A DNA stretch of 64,000 nucleotides from JBBQUN01 sp963698395 (lineage in GTDB: Bacteria; Actinomycetota; Acidimicrobiia; Acidimicrobiales; SZUA-35), in the NCBI GenBank assembly GCA_963698395.1, contig CAVOQQ010000008.1:1178001-1242000 (forward strand), written 5' to 3'. This document shows positions 38,826 through 48,130 of this stretch, in pieces. Position 1 is the stretch's first letter; the number at the start of each line of letters is the position of its first letter. Both the position numbers and the translations under genes were made by a program. The notes beneath the pieces are model-generated. The model was not told where the DNA came from. It saw nothing but the letters and a program-made list of their open reading frames with translations, and did no database searches.

Positions 38826-39575
38826 TCAGGTGGTGGCTCGTAGCTGGGCGATCGACGCCGCCTGCGCCGCCGTCACACCGATCATTCGAACGAACGCATC
38901 GACTCCACCGTGTCGATCATCGAGGTGAGCGAGCGTCGCCTCCATGGTGGAGCGCTCAGCCAGCATCATGTGATGGGCGACAGCGGGGTCGATCCCCATC
39001 TGCCTCGCCTTTTCTTCGTGCGTCTCGTTGCGTTCGCGCTCGTAGAATCGGCGCATCTGCTCGACGCCCTCGGCCGAGGCATGGAAGTCGTCGACGATCG
39101 CCTCTCGCTCGACGCCGGCCATGCCCAGGAGCAACGCCGCCAGGAGTCCGGTTCGGTCCTTCCCGGCGGTGCAGTGGAACACCACCGGTCGACCCTCGCC
39201 AATCGATTCGGCCACCAGACCGATCGCTCGTGCCATCTCGTCCTGGCTGTCGGCGAGCATCGCCACGTAATGGCTACGAAGTGGATCATCGCCTCCGTTG
39301 TTGATCTGCCGCCCGATCTCGGTGTTGTCGGCGACGAGAGGCGAGCTGATGGTCTCGATGTCGACGTGCTCGAACATGCCCTCGCGAGCCTGCTCATCGA
39401 GACTTCGGAGATCCATCACTCGACGAATGCCGAGTCGGGCGACGGCGTCGGCTCCCTCCCGGTCGGTGCGGTGGAGGCCGTCGGACCGGTACACGAACTG
39501 TGGTCGTACGAGCGGCGACGCCGAGGCCAGATCACGGAAGTTGAAGACACCGCGAATCGAGAGCGCAGAAACCAT
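38826..39575 (-). CDS. Tyrosine/dual-specificity protein phosphatase (PtpB-like)
   Basis: A 249-residue phosphatase of the Y_phosphatase3 family (relatives include mycobacterial PtpB). The P-loop is VVFHCTAGKDRTGLLAALLL (HCxxGxxR, around residues 133-152), with Cys as nucleophile and Arg binding phosphate. The N-terminal FNFRDLASASPLVRPQFVYR is a family hallmark, and IRRVMDLRSLDEQ provides the general-acid region. It may act on protein phosphotyrosine or on phosphoinositides. Single gene, ATG start, with an inverted repeat after its stop. Confidence 0.88.
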   Translation of the reverse strand: MVSALSIRGVFNFRDLASASPLVRPQFVYRSDGLHRTDREGADAVARLGIRRVMDLRSLDEQAREGMFEHVDIETISSPLVADNTEIGRQINNGGDDPLRSHYVAMLADSQDEMARAIGLVAESIGEGRPVVFHCTAGKDRTGLLAALLLGMAGVEREAIVDDFHASAEGVEQMRRFYERERNETHEEKARQMGIDPAVAHHMMLAERSTMEATLAHLDDRHGGVDAFVRMIGVTAAQAASIAQLRATT

Positions 39576-39686
39576 GTCGGCAACCTACCCGGCTGATCAG
39601 CTCGAACGCCGAGATCGGAACGCAGCTTGTTCTCGTGATCGCCCCTTGTCAGACTGAGCCACATCCGAACCTGAGGGGGATCGATC

Positions 39687-40991
39687 ATGGTCAAGTTCTG
39701 TTGGTTCAATCTGATGCCGTGGCCCGACTTGCCCGACGACTTCCGCGAAACGCATCGCTCGGTCTGGGTCGACATCGACTCGAGCCTGTTCGATCCGGAG
39801 CGGGGCAACGCGGTCTATCACGAGTACATGGATCAGCTGGAGTTCGCCGAGGAGATGGGCTTCGACGCGATCGGCGTCAACGAACATCATCAGAACGGCT
39901 ATGGCATCATGCCGTCGCCCAACATCATCGCCGCCGGCCTGGCCCGTCGAACCTCGAAGGCGGCGCTCGCGGTGATCGGCAACTCGATTGCGCTGTACAA
40001 CCCACCCATCCGTGTCGCCGAAGAGTTCGCCATGCTCGACGTCATCTCCGGTGGTCGGCTGATCGCCGGGTTCCCCGTCGGCACCTCGATGGACACCAAC
40101 TACTGCTACGGCCAGATCCCGGCGTTGACCCGTGACAAGTACGCCGAGGCCCACGAGCTGATCATGCGGGCTTGGCACGAAGACGAGCCGTTCGCCTTCG
40201 ACGGCAAGTACAACCAGCTGCGCTACGTGAACTGCTGGCCCAAGCCCATCCAGAAGCCGAACCCACCGATCTACGTACCCGGCGGCGGGTCGATCGAGAC
40301 GTGGGATTTCGTGCTCGACAACGACTACAACTACTCGTACCTGTCGTTCTCCGGGTACAAGGCCGGCAAGGTGCTGCTCGACGGCTACTGGAATCGAGTC
40401 GCCGAGCGAGACAAGGACGACGCCCCCGGGAGGGCGAGCTTCGCCCAGATCATCTGCGTGGCCGATACCGATGCCGAAGCCGAAGAGCTCTACGCCGAGC
40501 ACATCCTCTACTTCTTCAATCGCTGTCTGCACGTGTTCCCCGGCTTCGCCGATGCCCCGGGCTACCGCACGATCAAGACGATCAAGGCGGGCGTGTTGTC
40601 ACAGGTCCGCAAGGAGAACCAGGCCAACTTCTCCAACCTCACCTGGAAAGACCTGGTCGAAGGCGGGTACGTGATCGCCGGTTCGCCCGACACCGTGGCC
40701 GAGGAGATGGAGCACATGATCCGCGAGCTGCGGTTGGGCACCGTCTTCACGTTGTTGCACATGGGCGACATGCCCGACTGGAAGACCCGGTATTCCACCC
40801 AGCTCTTCGCCGAGAAGGTGATGCCGCGGTTGCGCAACATCTGGCCCGAGCACGACGACGACCAGCGCTGGTGGCCCACGTTCATGGAGGACCGGGTACG
40901 CCCCGAGGAGACCTTCGCCGACTCTCGCAAGCCGACCAACATCGACGAGTACCGCGCGCTGAAGGCCGCAACGGCAGGCGGTGGCGCATGA
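39687..40991 (+). CDS. LLM-class flavin-dependent monooxygenase
   Basis: A 434-residue bacterial-luciferase-like (LLM) protein with a TIM-barrel fold that uses reduced flavin. Family features are FAEEMGFDAIGVNEHHQNGY, SPNIIAAGLARRTSKAALAV, NPPIRVAEEFAMLDVISGGR and IAGFPVGTSMD. The tail from about residue 300 (VRKENQANFSNLTWKDLVEG, GSPDTVAEEMEHMIRELRLG) matches the long LuxA-type group. The ATG follows GAGGGGG at 39673-39679. It is translationally coupled (ATGA) to an alpha/beta hydrolase, which suggests an oxygenation-then-hydrolysis pair acting on one substrate; that role is inference. Confidence 0.9.
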   Translation: MVKFCWFNLMPWPDLPDDFRETHRSVWVDIDSSLFDPERGNAVYHEYMDQLEFAEEMGFDAIGVNEHHQNGYGIMPSPNIIAAGLARRTSKAALAVIGNSIALYNPPIRVAEEFAMLDVISGGRLIAGFPVGTSMDTNYCYGQIPALTRDKYAEAHELIMRAWHEDEPFAFDGKYNQLRYVNCWPKPIQKPNPPIYVPGGGSIETWDFVLDNDYNYSYLSFSGYKAGKVLLDGYWNRVAERDKDDAPGRASFAQIICVADTDAEAEELYAEHILYFFNRCLHVFPGFADAPGYRTIKTIKAGVLSQVRKENQANFSNLTWKDLVEGGYVIAGSPDTVAEEMEHMIRELRLGTVFTLLHMGDMPDWKTRYSTQLFAEKVMPRLRNIWPEHDDDQRWWPTFMEDRVRPEETFADSRKPTNIDEYRALKAATAGGGA

Positions 40992-41800
40992 GCACCACCA
41001 CGACCGCCACCAGCAGCACGCTCGACATCACCACCTCCAAGGGCATGGAGATCGAGGTCATCAGGCGTGGCGCCGAAACCGGCCCCGCCCTGGTGTTTCT
41101 CCACGGCCTCGTCGGACTGCTGCCATCGGAGCCCATGCTCGATGCCTTGGCCGAGCACTTCACGGTCTACGCGCCGGTGTGGCCGGGGTACGGGCGGTTC
41201 GAGAACGAGGTCGAGATCGAAGACATGCTCGACTTCGCGCTCTTGGGTTGGGACATCGTCGATGCCCTCGGCCTGAGCAAGCCTGCGCTGATCGGGCACT
41301 CCTTCGGCGGAATGATCGCTGCCGAGATGGCGTGCATCGCCCCGCACGACCTGTCTCGACTCGTGCTCGTCACGCCGTTCGGTCTGTGGCTCGACGAGCA
41401 CCCGATGCCCGACCCCTTTGGCGTGCTTCCCTTCGACCTGGTCGATCAGCTGCTGTCGGATCCGAAGAACGCCGATGCGCTGACACCGACGGGTGACCTC
41501 GGCAGCGACGAGGGCCTGGCCTCGTTCATGATCTCCAACTCGCGACGATTCGGCACCGCCGGCAAGATCATGTTCCCGATCCCGAACCGTCGCCTGTCGA
41601 AGCGGCTGTACCGCCTGAGCGCACCGACCCTGGTGGTCTTGGGCGAAGACGACGCCCTGGTTGCGCCGGGGCCCTACGGAGCGGCCTGGTCGGCGGCCAT
41701 CGACCAGGCCGAGATGGCCACGGTCAGTGGCGGCCACCTCCTCAATGTCGAGAATCCGGAGGCAACCGCCAACGCGATCGAGGCGTTTCTCAGGCGGTGA
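40988..41800 (+). CDS. Alpha/beta-fold hydrolase
   Basis: A 270-residue alpha/beta hydrolase. The oxyanion motif is VFLHGLVGL (around 35), the nucleophile elbow is LIGHSFGGMIAAEMA (Ser in GHSFGG, around 98), the acid is in LVVLGEDDALVAPG (around 223) and the catalytic His is in VSGGHLLNVENPEATANAI near the end. It overlaps the LLM gene by four bases. It resembles meta-cleavage-product hydrolases and esterases, so cleavage of the LLM enzyme's ester or ring product is plausible. It is convergent with the P450 gene, with an 11-base overlap. Confidence 0.9.
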   Translation: MSTTTTATSSTLDITTSKGMEIEVIRRGAETGPALVFLHGLVGLLPSEPMLDALAEHFTVYAPVWPGYGRFENEVEIEDMLDFALLGWDIVDALGLSKPALIGHSFGGMIAAEMACIAPHDLSRLVLVTPFGLWLDEHPMPDPFGVLPFDLVDQLLSDPKNADALTPTGDLGSDEGLASFMISNSRRFGTAGKIMFPIPNRRLSKRLYRLSAPTLVVLGEDDALVAPGPYGAAWSAAIDQAEMATVSGGHLLNVENPEATANAIEAFLRR

Positions 41801-42989
41801 AGACCACCGGACACTCGCGAGGGCCACGGACCTGACCGCCGGCCCAGGTGACCGTGGCGCCTTCGGCAATCGAGAACTCGGGAATGCGGGCCAACCATTC
41901 CTCGATGGCCACGCGGAGTTCCATCCGGGCCAGGTTGGAGCCGGCGCAGCGGTGGATCCCCACACCGAAGGCAACGTGGCGGTTGACTGCTCGATCGAGG
42001 ATGACCTCGTCGGCGTCGGGGAACTGCTCCGGATCCCGATTGGCAGCGGGAAAGTTGAGCACCACGTGGTCGCCGGCGCTGATCGGGCAACCGTTGATCA
42101 CGGTGTCGGCCGTGCTCACCCGAGCCATGGTGACCGGGGCGTAGGCCCGCAGGAGCTCCTCGAGCGCGGTGTCCATGAGTTCGGGTTCGGTGGCGAGCCG
42201 ACGGCGATCGTCGGGGTAGGTGGCGAGGTGCCACAACGCCGAACCGATGCTCGACCAGGTGGTGTCGACCCCGGCGATCAGCGTGAGCGCGACAGTGCCG
42301 AGAATGTGGTCGTCCGGGATCGGAGCACCCTCGACCTCGGTGTGCATCAGGGTCGAGATGAGATCGTCGCCGGGGTCGGCTCGCCGCTCCTCCATCAGCT
42401 GACTGAAATACGCGACCAGTTCGCCGGTGGCCTTTTCGCGCCGGGGGACGTCGTGAGCGAACTCGAGTACGTCTCGTACCCAGCTGGTGAACGTGTCGGC
42501 CATCGAGTCAGGCACACCGAGCACGATCCCGATGATCCGAACCGGAATCTGCTGGGCGTAGTCGGCAGCGGCATCGGCCGAACCCTCGGCGATGAAGCCA
42601 TCGATCAACGAGCGGCAGAGCGCTCGGGTCTTCGTCTCGTACTGATCGACCCGGTTCGGCGAGAACCAGGGAAGCAGCAGCCGACGAGACCACGTGTGCT
42701 CGGGTGGATCAACCGAGATCGGCGGCACACCCGCCGGTAGCAGGTCGGGCCCGTCGTTCTCTTCCTCGGGTGGCAACACGCCGACGTGGCTGGAGCTGAA
42801 GGTCGCGACGTCTCGGGCGATGGCGACGACATCGTCGTAGCGCGTCGGCAGGAACGATCCGCCCCGCCGCTCGGTATGGGCGATCGGGCACGTCGTGCGG
42901 AGATCGTCCCAGATCATGAACGGATCGGCCACGTACTCCGGATCGAGGATGTCGAAGTCGGTCGCCCAGTCTCGTACGTCGTCGGTCAT
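41790..42989 (-). CDS. Cytochrome P450
   Basis: A 399-residue soluble bacterial P450. The I-helix is LIAGVDTTWSSIG (A/G-G-x-D/E-T-T), the K-helix ExxR is LEELLRAYAPV, and the heme loop is FGVGIHRCAGSNLARMEL with the axial Cys around residue 347. The N-terminal SVDPPEHTWSRRLLLPWFSP is the C-helix region. ATG start at 42989 after AAGGGGGAA. Overall it resembles linear-terpene- and steroid-type actinobacterial CYPs, but the substrate is not deducible. No ferredoxin gene is adjacent. It ends against the LLM-hydrolase operon. Confidence 0.94.
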   Translation of the reverse strand: MTDDVRDWATDFDILDPEYVADPFMIWDDLRTTCPIAHTERRGGSFLPTRYDDVVAIARDVATFSSSHVGVLPPEEENDGPDLLPAGVPPISVDPPEHTWSRRLLLPWFSPNRVDQYETKTRALCRSLIDGFIAEGSADAAADYAQQIPVRIIGIVLGVPDSMADTFTSWVRDVLEFAHDVPRREKATGELVAYFSQLMEERRADPGDDLISTLMHTEVEGAPIPDDHILGTVALTLIAGVDTTWSSIGSALWHLATYPDDRRRLATEPELMDTALEELLRAYAPVTMARVSTADTVINGCPISAGDHVVLNFPAANRDPEQFPDADEVILDRAVNRHVAFGVGIHRCAGSNLARMELRVAIEEWLARIPEFSIAEGATVTWAGGQVRGPRECPVVFTA

Positions 42990-43195
42990 GTGCAGTTCCC
43001 CCTTTGGTCGGCCCCCTGAGCCTTCCGCAGTACGGGGATCCAGGCAAGCGCGTCGTGAAACCTCACGGCGAGCGGCACCGATCGGCCGCACCGCGAGCCG
43101 CGGTCGTCGGGCCCACCGCAGCCGATACAGTTCGACGGTTCTCGGCCGAAGCATGGCGACCCCCTCAACCTCTACCCCGGTCCGAGCCAACTCCC

Positions 43196-44155
43196 ATGAT
43201 CCGCTCTTCGCTGTCCTTTTTCTGCGCGATCGTTCTGCTCGGCGCCTGCTCCTCTTCGAGTGCCTCCGACGACGCCGCTTCCGATACCACCACGGTGGTG
43301 GAGGAGGAGACGACCGGCGCTCCAGCAGCCGAAGCGGCCGGCGACGGTGAACTCGGTGTCTCGGTCAATGGCGTCGAGCTCACCGTGGCCGAGTTCGACG
43401 AGCACATCGAGTCGTGGTCCCGGATCGCCGAGGGCCAGGGCCAGACCGTTCGAGACGATGATGGTCTGACGAACGACTTCATCGCCGGGATCACCGAGCA
43501 GTACCTGCGTTTCGAGTCCTTCATGGATGCGATCGCCGACGACGGTATCGAAATCACCGATGACGATCGAGCAGTCGCCGAGGAAACCGCGCTGACCTCG
43601 ATCGGCGATCCCAGCGACGAGCCGGCACGAGCCCAGGCAGTCGAATGGCTGGCCGGCTTGGTCGCCATGGAACCGACCGAGGAAGAACTCGACGCCTACA
43701 TCGCCGACAACACCGATCAGCTGCGTGCCGAGGCGATCTGTTCGAGCCACATCCTGGTCGACACCGCCGAGGTGGCCGACGATGTCGTGACTCGCCTCGA
43801 AGCGGGCGAGGCGTTCGAAGACCTTGCGACCGAGTTGTCGACTGATCCGGGAAGTGGCGCCCTGGGCGGCGACCTCGGTTGCGTCGGATTGGGGGCGTTC
43901 GTTCCGGAGTTCGAGGAGGCTGCGCTCGCCGCAGAGCCCGGCGTGGTGACCGACCCGGTCGAGAGTCAGTTCGGCTTCCACCTCATCGTGACTCGCGAGC
44001 CGACCGTCGAAGATCTGCGACCGCTGGCGGCGAGCCAGTTCGAAGAGGCAACCGGCCTCCTGTTGAACGACGCGCTCGAGTCGGCGACGGTCGAACTCGC
44101 CCCGCAGTTCGGCAGCTGGGACGCCACGACGAAGACCTATCTGCCACCGGCCTGA
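43196..44155 (+). CDS. Parvulin-type peptidyl-prolyl isomerase lipoprotein
   Basis: A 319-residue extracytoplasmic foldase. The signal peptide MIRSSLSFFCAIVLLGACSS ends in the lipobox LLGAC, so Cys18 should be lipidated. A Ser/Asp/Thr-rich linker follows. A SurA-like N-terminal part (about 50-165; VSVNGVELTVAEFDEHIESW) precedes the rotamase domain (about 180-275), with SSHILVDTAEVADDVVTRLE, LSTDPGSGALGGDLGCVGLG and QFGFHLIVTREP. It should assist folding of exported proteins at the outer face of the membrane. TGATG overlap links it to the next gene. Confidence 0.9.
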   Translation: MIRSSLSFFCAIVLLGACSSSSASDDAASDTTTVVEEETTGAPAAEAAGDGELGVSVNGVELTVAEFDEHIESWSRIAEGQGQTVRDDDGLTNDFIAGITEQYLRFESFMDAIADDGIEITDDDRAVAEETALTSIGDPSDEPARAQAVEWLAGLVAMEPTEEELDAYIADNTDQLRAEAICSSHILVDTAEVADDVVTRLEAGEAFEDLATELSTDPGSGALGGDLGCVGLGAFVPEFEEAALAAEPGVVTDPVESQFGFHLIVTREPTVEDLRPLAASQFEEATGLLLNDALESATVELAPQFGSWDATTKTYLPPA

Positions 44156-44856
44156 TGGCCGAGACGAGGCCGATCTCGGTCGTCAGCTGGAACATGGCGA
44201 TGCTCGAGCGATCCCAGCAAGCACCGCCGCTGTGGTCGATGGAGAACTCCGAGGCCGAGGTGCGCGAGCGCCTGCTCGAACACGGTCCCGACCTCGTGTT
44301 GTTCCAGGAGCTTCCGGGCATGGTTCCCTTCATCGAGACGCATTCGATGATTCGAGCCAACCCCGTGTCGCACCAGGGGCACCTGGCAACGCTGGTCCGC
44401 ACGCCCCTCATGAGTCCCCCGCCGCAGGTCGGCTCGGTCAAGGGAGCAGCCGTGCTGGTCACGTTGGGCGACTTGACGGTGGCGAACGTGCACCTGGCGC
44501 CGGGCCGGGGCGGATGGGAGACGCGGCTCGACCAACTGCGGGCGATCATCCAGGCGTCCCCCACGGAGGCCCTGGTGGTGATCGGCGACACCAATACTCG
44601 GACCGAGGAGGAGCCGGCGATCGCCGAGCTCGGACTTCGAGGCGACCTCCCTCCCCGACCCACATGGAACAGCCACGCCAACCGATTCCATCTTCGCTCG
44701 GCCAGGTTCACCAGCCACTTCACCCGGTGGTTCGCCACGGAGGGTGTGATCGTGGACGAGGTCGACGTCTGGCATCGACCGATCGTGCATGGTGATCACC
44801 GATTCTTCATCAGCGACCACTTCGCCCTTGCGGCCCGGGTGCGACTCGCATCCTGA
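44155..44856 (+). CDS. Endonuclease/exonuclease/phosphatase-family protein
   Basis: A 233-residue EEP-fold metal-dependent hydrolase. Residues expected in the fold are present: SVVSWNMAML (Asn), DLVLFQELPG (metal-binding Glu), VTLGDLTVANVHLAPG, ALVVIGDTNTRTEEE (GDxN) and the terminal HRFFISDHFALAARV (SDH). The ATG at 44155 shares a base with the upstream PPIase stop. It may be a nuclease, phosphodiesterase or sphingomyelinase-like enzyme. There is no signal peptide, so a cytoplasmic location is likely. Confidence 0.85.
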   Translation: MAETRPISVVSWNMAMLERSQQAPPLWSMENSEAEVRERLLEHGPDLVLFQELPGMVPFIETHSMIRANPVSHQGHLATLVRTPLMSPPPQVGSVKGAAVLVTLGDLTVANVHLAPGRGGWETRLDQLRAIIQASPTEALVVIGDTNTRTEEEPAIAELGLRGDLPPRPTWNSHANRFHLRSARFTSHFTRWFATEGVIVDEVDVWHRPIVHGDHRFFISDHFALAARVRLAS

Positions 44857-44921
44857 CGCGGGACGACGACTCCGGCATTGCCCGATGCGAGCGCTAGCTT
44901 GTCCTCGGGGGGTACATCACC

Positions 44922-45833
44922 TTGAGAATCGGAATCAACGCCACCGGACAGGTCCCATGGGGCGACGTTGCTGCTGCGGTTGCGCATGCCAAAACAGCCG
45001 AGGACGACGGCTTCGCCAACTACTGGATCCCCGAACACCCGACCGGCGGGGTCGACGCACTCACGATGATCACGGTGCTCGGACAATCGGTCGCCACGAT
45101 GGAACTCGGCACGGCGATCGTGCCGACCTTTCCTCGCCACCCCATGGCGCTTGCGGCGCAGGCGCTCACCGTCAACGGCGCCATCCCTGGTCGGCTCACC
45201 CTGGGCATCGGACTCTCCCATCGAACGATGATGGACGATCTCGGCATCGACGCCAGCCGACCGGTTCGCCACCTGATCGACTACCTGTCGATCCTCGGCC
45301 CGCTGCTCGACACCGGCAGCGTCGACTACCAGGGTGAGCTCCTGAGCTGCACCGCCACGATCTTTGCTCCCCAAGAGGATCCGCCCGAGATCCTGGTTGC
45401 TGCGCTCGGTGCGCAGACCCTGAAGGTGGCCGGCCGACGCGCCGGGGGCACCTCCCTTGCCTGGGTCGGCCCCCGAACGATCACCGAGCACATCGCCCCG
45501 ACACTCGGTGAGGCAGCCGAACGCGCCGGGCGGGCGAAACCCCGCATCCTCGCCACGCTCCCGATCTGCGTGACTGCCGATCCACAACCCGTGCGTCGAC
45601 GACTCGCCAAGACCGCGGCGTGGTACGCAACGCTCCCCTCCTACGCCGCCATGTTCGAACGGGAAGGGCTCGACGACCCGCTCGACATTGCGCTCATCGG
45701 CAGCCAGGCCGAGGTCGAGGAACGGCTCGGCGAACTGTCCGCTGCCGGCGTCACCGACTTTGCCGCTTCGGAAACCGGAGCGACTCCCGAGGACCGGGCC
45801 GCTACCCGCCGATTCCTCGCCGGACAGACCTGA
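44922..45833 (+). CDS. LLM-class F420-dependent oxidoreductase
   Basis: A 303-residue luciferase-like oxidoreductase, probably using F420. The N-terminal MRIGINATGQVPWGDVAAAV has the Asn/Ala-rich first strand seen in actinobacterial F420 enzymes. FANYWIPEHPTGGVDALTMI, GTAIVPTFPRHPMALAAQAL, RLTLGIGLSH and ILVAALGAQTLKVAGRRAGG are further signatures. It begins with TTG at 44922 after a GGGGGG ribosome site. Full length. No cofactor gene nearby. Substrate unknown. Confidence 0.88.
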   Translation: MRIGINATGQVPWGDVAAAVAHAKTAEDDGFANYWIPEHPTGGVDALTMITVLGQSVATMELGTAIVPTFPRHPMALAAQALTVNGAIPGRLTLGIGLSHRTMMDDLGIDASRPVRHLIDYLSILGPLLDTGSVDYQGELLSCTATIFAPQEDPPEILVAALGAQTLKVAGRRAGGTSLAWVGPRTITEHIAPTLGEAAERAGRAKPRILATLPICVTADPQPVRRRLAKTAAWYATLPSYAAMFEREGLDDPLDIALIGSQAEVEERLGELSAAGVTDFAASETGATPEDRAATRRFLAGQT

Positions 45834-45921
45834 CCTGACAAGGCGAGCTCGCCACCGGTGCGAGGCACGCCAGAGCTCGACGAGCCGCGTCCGTCCTCTG
45901 CCTCCGACGGGACGGGTGTAG

Positions 45922-45967
45922 TACAATCGAGGCGTCGGGCCACCTCTGTTCTTCCTGGTGGGGGCCC
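45922..45967 (+). promoter_or_regulatory. Candidate promoter and leader hairpin of the DUF4214 gene
   Basis: TACAAT (45922-45927) is a good -10 box, 73 bases upstream of the DUF4214 gene ATG. It is followed by an interrupted stem GGGCCACC (45937-45944) with GGTGGGGGCCC (45957-45967). I see no convincing -35 box. The hairpin would be at the 5' end of the leader and may stabilise the mRNA. Confidence 0.4.
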
Positions 45968-46000
45968 TCTGATCGTCTTCATCAACAGAAGGAGAGGACG

Positions 46001-46981
46001 ATGCGAAGCTACCTGATAGCAGTTTTCGCCGCCGTGTGTCTGGCGACTTCTGCGATCGCTGCGCCGGCGAGCGCCGTGAACGCGAATGTCGTCATCGCCA
46101 ACGCCGAATCGCTCGACGAGATCATGTCGGCGACCGACTACCGAGCGTCCGACGGTGACATCCTGCGGCTCTACCAAGCGTTCTTCGAACGGCTTCCCGA
46201 CGTTCCGGGCGCGATCTATTGGATCGGCGTTGCTCGTGACGGAGCGACGCTCGACGAGATCGCCGAATGGTTCACCGACAGCCGCGAATTCGCGAACACC
46301 TACGCTGGTACCACCGACCGTCGGTTCCTCGAGACGGTCTACGCCCACGTCCTCGGTCGCGACTACGACGTCGCCGGCTTCGACTACTGGCTGGGACTGA
46401 TGGGGCACGGGTTGAGCCGCGGCGGTGTGGTGCGATGGGTCGCAGCGAATGACGAGTTCGTTGCTCGATATCCCTTCGCCCCGGAGGGCGAGGGCCCGCC
46501 CACCTACGTCACGATCACCGACGACTCGGGCTCGATCTCGATGCGGGTCCCGCTCGGCTGGGACGATGTCGACGGCTCGGCCTGGCGAACGGACCTCGCC
46601 GGGAACGGCTACGAGGTGATCGGCCCGAAGCTCATCGCTGCACCAGACATCGATGCTTGGCGTGACAGCTGGGGCACTCCCGGCGTCTTCGTCGCTGCCT
46701 CGCCGATGCTCGATCTCACGGTCGAGGAGTTGCTCGACGCGAAGGCCTTCCCGACCTCGTGCACCCTCGATGGGCGCTACGACTATGACGATGGCCTCTA
46801 TACGGGCCTCTACGACTACTACGTCGATTGCGGACCGGAGAGCGCCACGCTCTACCAGATCGCCGTCGAGCCGGCGGATCGAACCTGGATCGGTTTGGTC
46901 CAGATCGTGGCCCTGACCGACGCCGACTTCGACGCCGCTGATGTGATCGTCGACTCCTTCATCATCAACCCGGGTGGCTGA
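46001..46981 (+). CDS. Secreted DUF4214 protein
   Basis: A 326-residue exported protein. The signal peptide MRSYLIAVFAAVCLATSAIA is followed by an AxA-type site (PASA). DUF4214 occupies about residues 38-160 in two half-repeats: DILRLYQAFFERLPDVPGAI and TVYAHVLGRDYDVAGFDYWL, each with the Y/F-DxxG-YW pattern. The C-terminal 150 residues (TITDDSGSISMRVPLGWDDV onward) resemble nothing I can name; they contain two Cys (TSCTLDG, YVDCGPE) that could pair outside the cell. AAGGAGAGG ribosome site just upstream. DUF4214 is associated with bacterial surface and matrix proteins; the function is unproven. Confidence 0.82.
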   Translation: MRSYLIAVFAAVCLATSAIAAPASAVNANVVIANAESLDEIMSATDYRASDGDILRLYQAFFERLPDVPGAIYWIGVARDGATLDEIAEWFTDSREFANTYAGTTDRRFLETVYAHVLGRDYDVAGFDYWLGLMGHGLSRGGVVRWVAANDEFVARYPFAPEGEGPPTYVTITDDSGSISMRVPLGWDDVDGSAWRTDLAGNGYEVIGPKLIAAPDIDAWRDSWGTPGVFVAASPMLDLTVEELLDAKAFPTSCTLDGRYDYDDGLYTGLYDYYVDCGPESATLYQIAVEPADRTWIGLVQIVALTDADFDAADVIVDSFIINPGG

Positions 46982-47033
46982 CTCCAGCGATGGAGGTGCA
47001 CACGTTCGGGAAACGACCGCCCGGGCCTTGGGG

Positions 47034-48041
47034 CTAGAGTTCGACGACCATCTTGCCGGTGTTCATGCCGGCGAGCAGACCGATGAACGCATCAGCCGCG
47101 CTCTCGATGCCTTGCAGCACGGTCTCTTCCTGCTTGATCGTCCCGTCGACGAGCCAACCACCGACCTCACGGACGAAGTCGTCACGCATGTCGGCGTGAT
47201 CGCTGACGATGAACCCTCGAAGGTTCAGTCGCTTGCCGATCGCCAGCGACAGGTTGTTCGGGCCCGGAGCCGGTGCGGTGTTGTTGTACATCGAGATGGC
47301 ACCGCAGAGGGCGACACGTCCGTGCACGTTGAGGGCATGGATCGCGGCCTCGAGATGATCGCCGCCGACGTTGTCGAAGTAGACGTCGATGCCATCGGGC
47401 GCCGCTGCGAACAGTTGCTTGGTGACCGGTCCGGACTTGTAGTTGAAGGCGGCGTCGTAGCCGAGTTCGGAGGTGAGCCATTCGACCTTCTCGTCGGAAC
47501 CTGCCGACCCGACGACGTGCGAGGCACCCTTGAGTTTCGCCAGCTGGCCGACCAGCGATCCGACCGCTCCTGCTGCGCCGGACACGAAGACGGCATCGCC
47601 CTTCTTGAACGAAGCAACGTCGAGCAGCCCGGCATAGGCGGTGAGACCCGGCATCCCGAGCACGCCCAGATTCGCCGACAACGAGAGTCCCTCGATCGTG
47701 GCGGCCGGCTGCGCCTGTGCCGCCGGCAGCACCGCGATCTCCCGCCAACCGAGGCCGTGAACGACGTGGTCGCCGACGGCGACATCGGGCGAGTTCGACT
47801 CGATGACCTCACCGACGGCACCGCCCTCGAGCGGCTGACCGATCTGGAATGGCGGCACATAGGACTTGACGTCGTTCATCCGGCCCCGCATGTAGGGGTC
47901 GACCGACATGAAGCGGTTTGCGACGACGATCTCTCCCGCCTGCGGTGCCCGCACCGCGGCTTCGACCACCTCGAAGTTCTCGGGCACCGGGGCGCCGTTC
48001 GGGCGGGAGGCGAGGTTGACGTGGCGTGCAAGACGGGTCAT
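47034..48041 (-). CDS. NADP-dependent MDR oxidoreductase (CurA/PTGR-like)
   Basis: A 335-residue zinc-independent medium-chain reductase, similar to CurA and prostaglandin reductase, which reduce conjugated C=C bonds with NADPH. Hallmarks are VVANRFMSVDPYMRGRMND, GLGWREIAVLP, LGMPGLTAYAGLLDVASFKK, the cofactor loop VFVSGAAGAVGSLVGQLAKL (AAxGxxG), VYFDNVGGDHLEAAI and CGAISMYN. ATG at 48041; another ATG lies six bases upstream. It ends 52 bases after the DUF4214 gene on the opposite strand. Single gene. Confidence 0.93.
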   Translation of the reverse strand: MTRLARHVNLASRPNGAPVPENFEVVEAAVRAPQAGEIVVANRFMSVDPYMRGRMNDVKSYVPPFQIGQPLEGGAVGEVIESNSPDVAVGDHVVHGLGWREIAVLPAAQAQPAATIEGLSLSANLGVLGMPGLTAYAGLLDVASFKKGDAVFVSGAAGAVGSLVGQLAKLKGASHVVGSAGSDEKVEWLTSELGYDAAFNYKSGPVTKQLFAAAPDGIDVYFDNVGGDHLEAAIHALNVHGRVALCGAISMYNNTAPAPGPNNLSLAIGKRLNLRGFIVSDHADMRDDFVREVGGWLVDGTIKQEETVLQGIESAADAFIGLLAGMNTGKMVVEL

Positions 48042-48130
48042 GGGCATGACCGTACCCACGTTTGGCCGGTCGATCACGGGGTGGCCCGAGGAACAGCGTG
48101 GCTTCCCACGCTCGAATCGAAAGAATCAAC

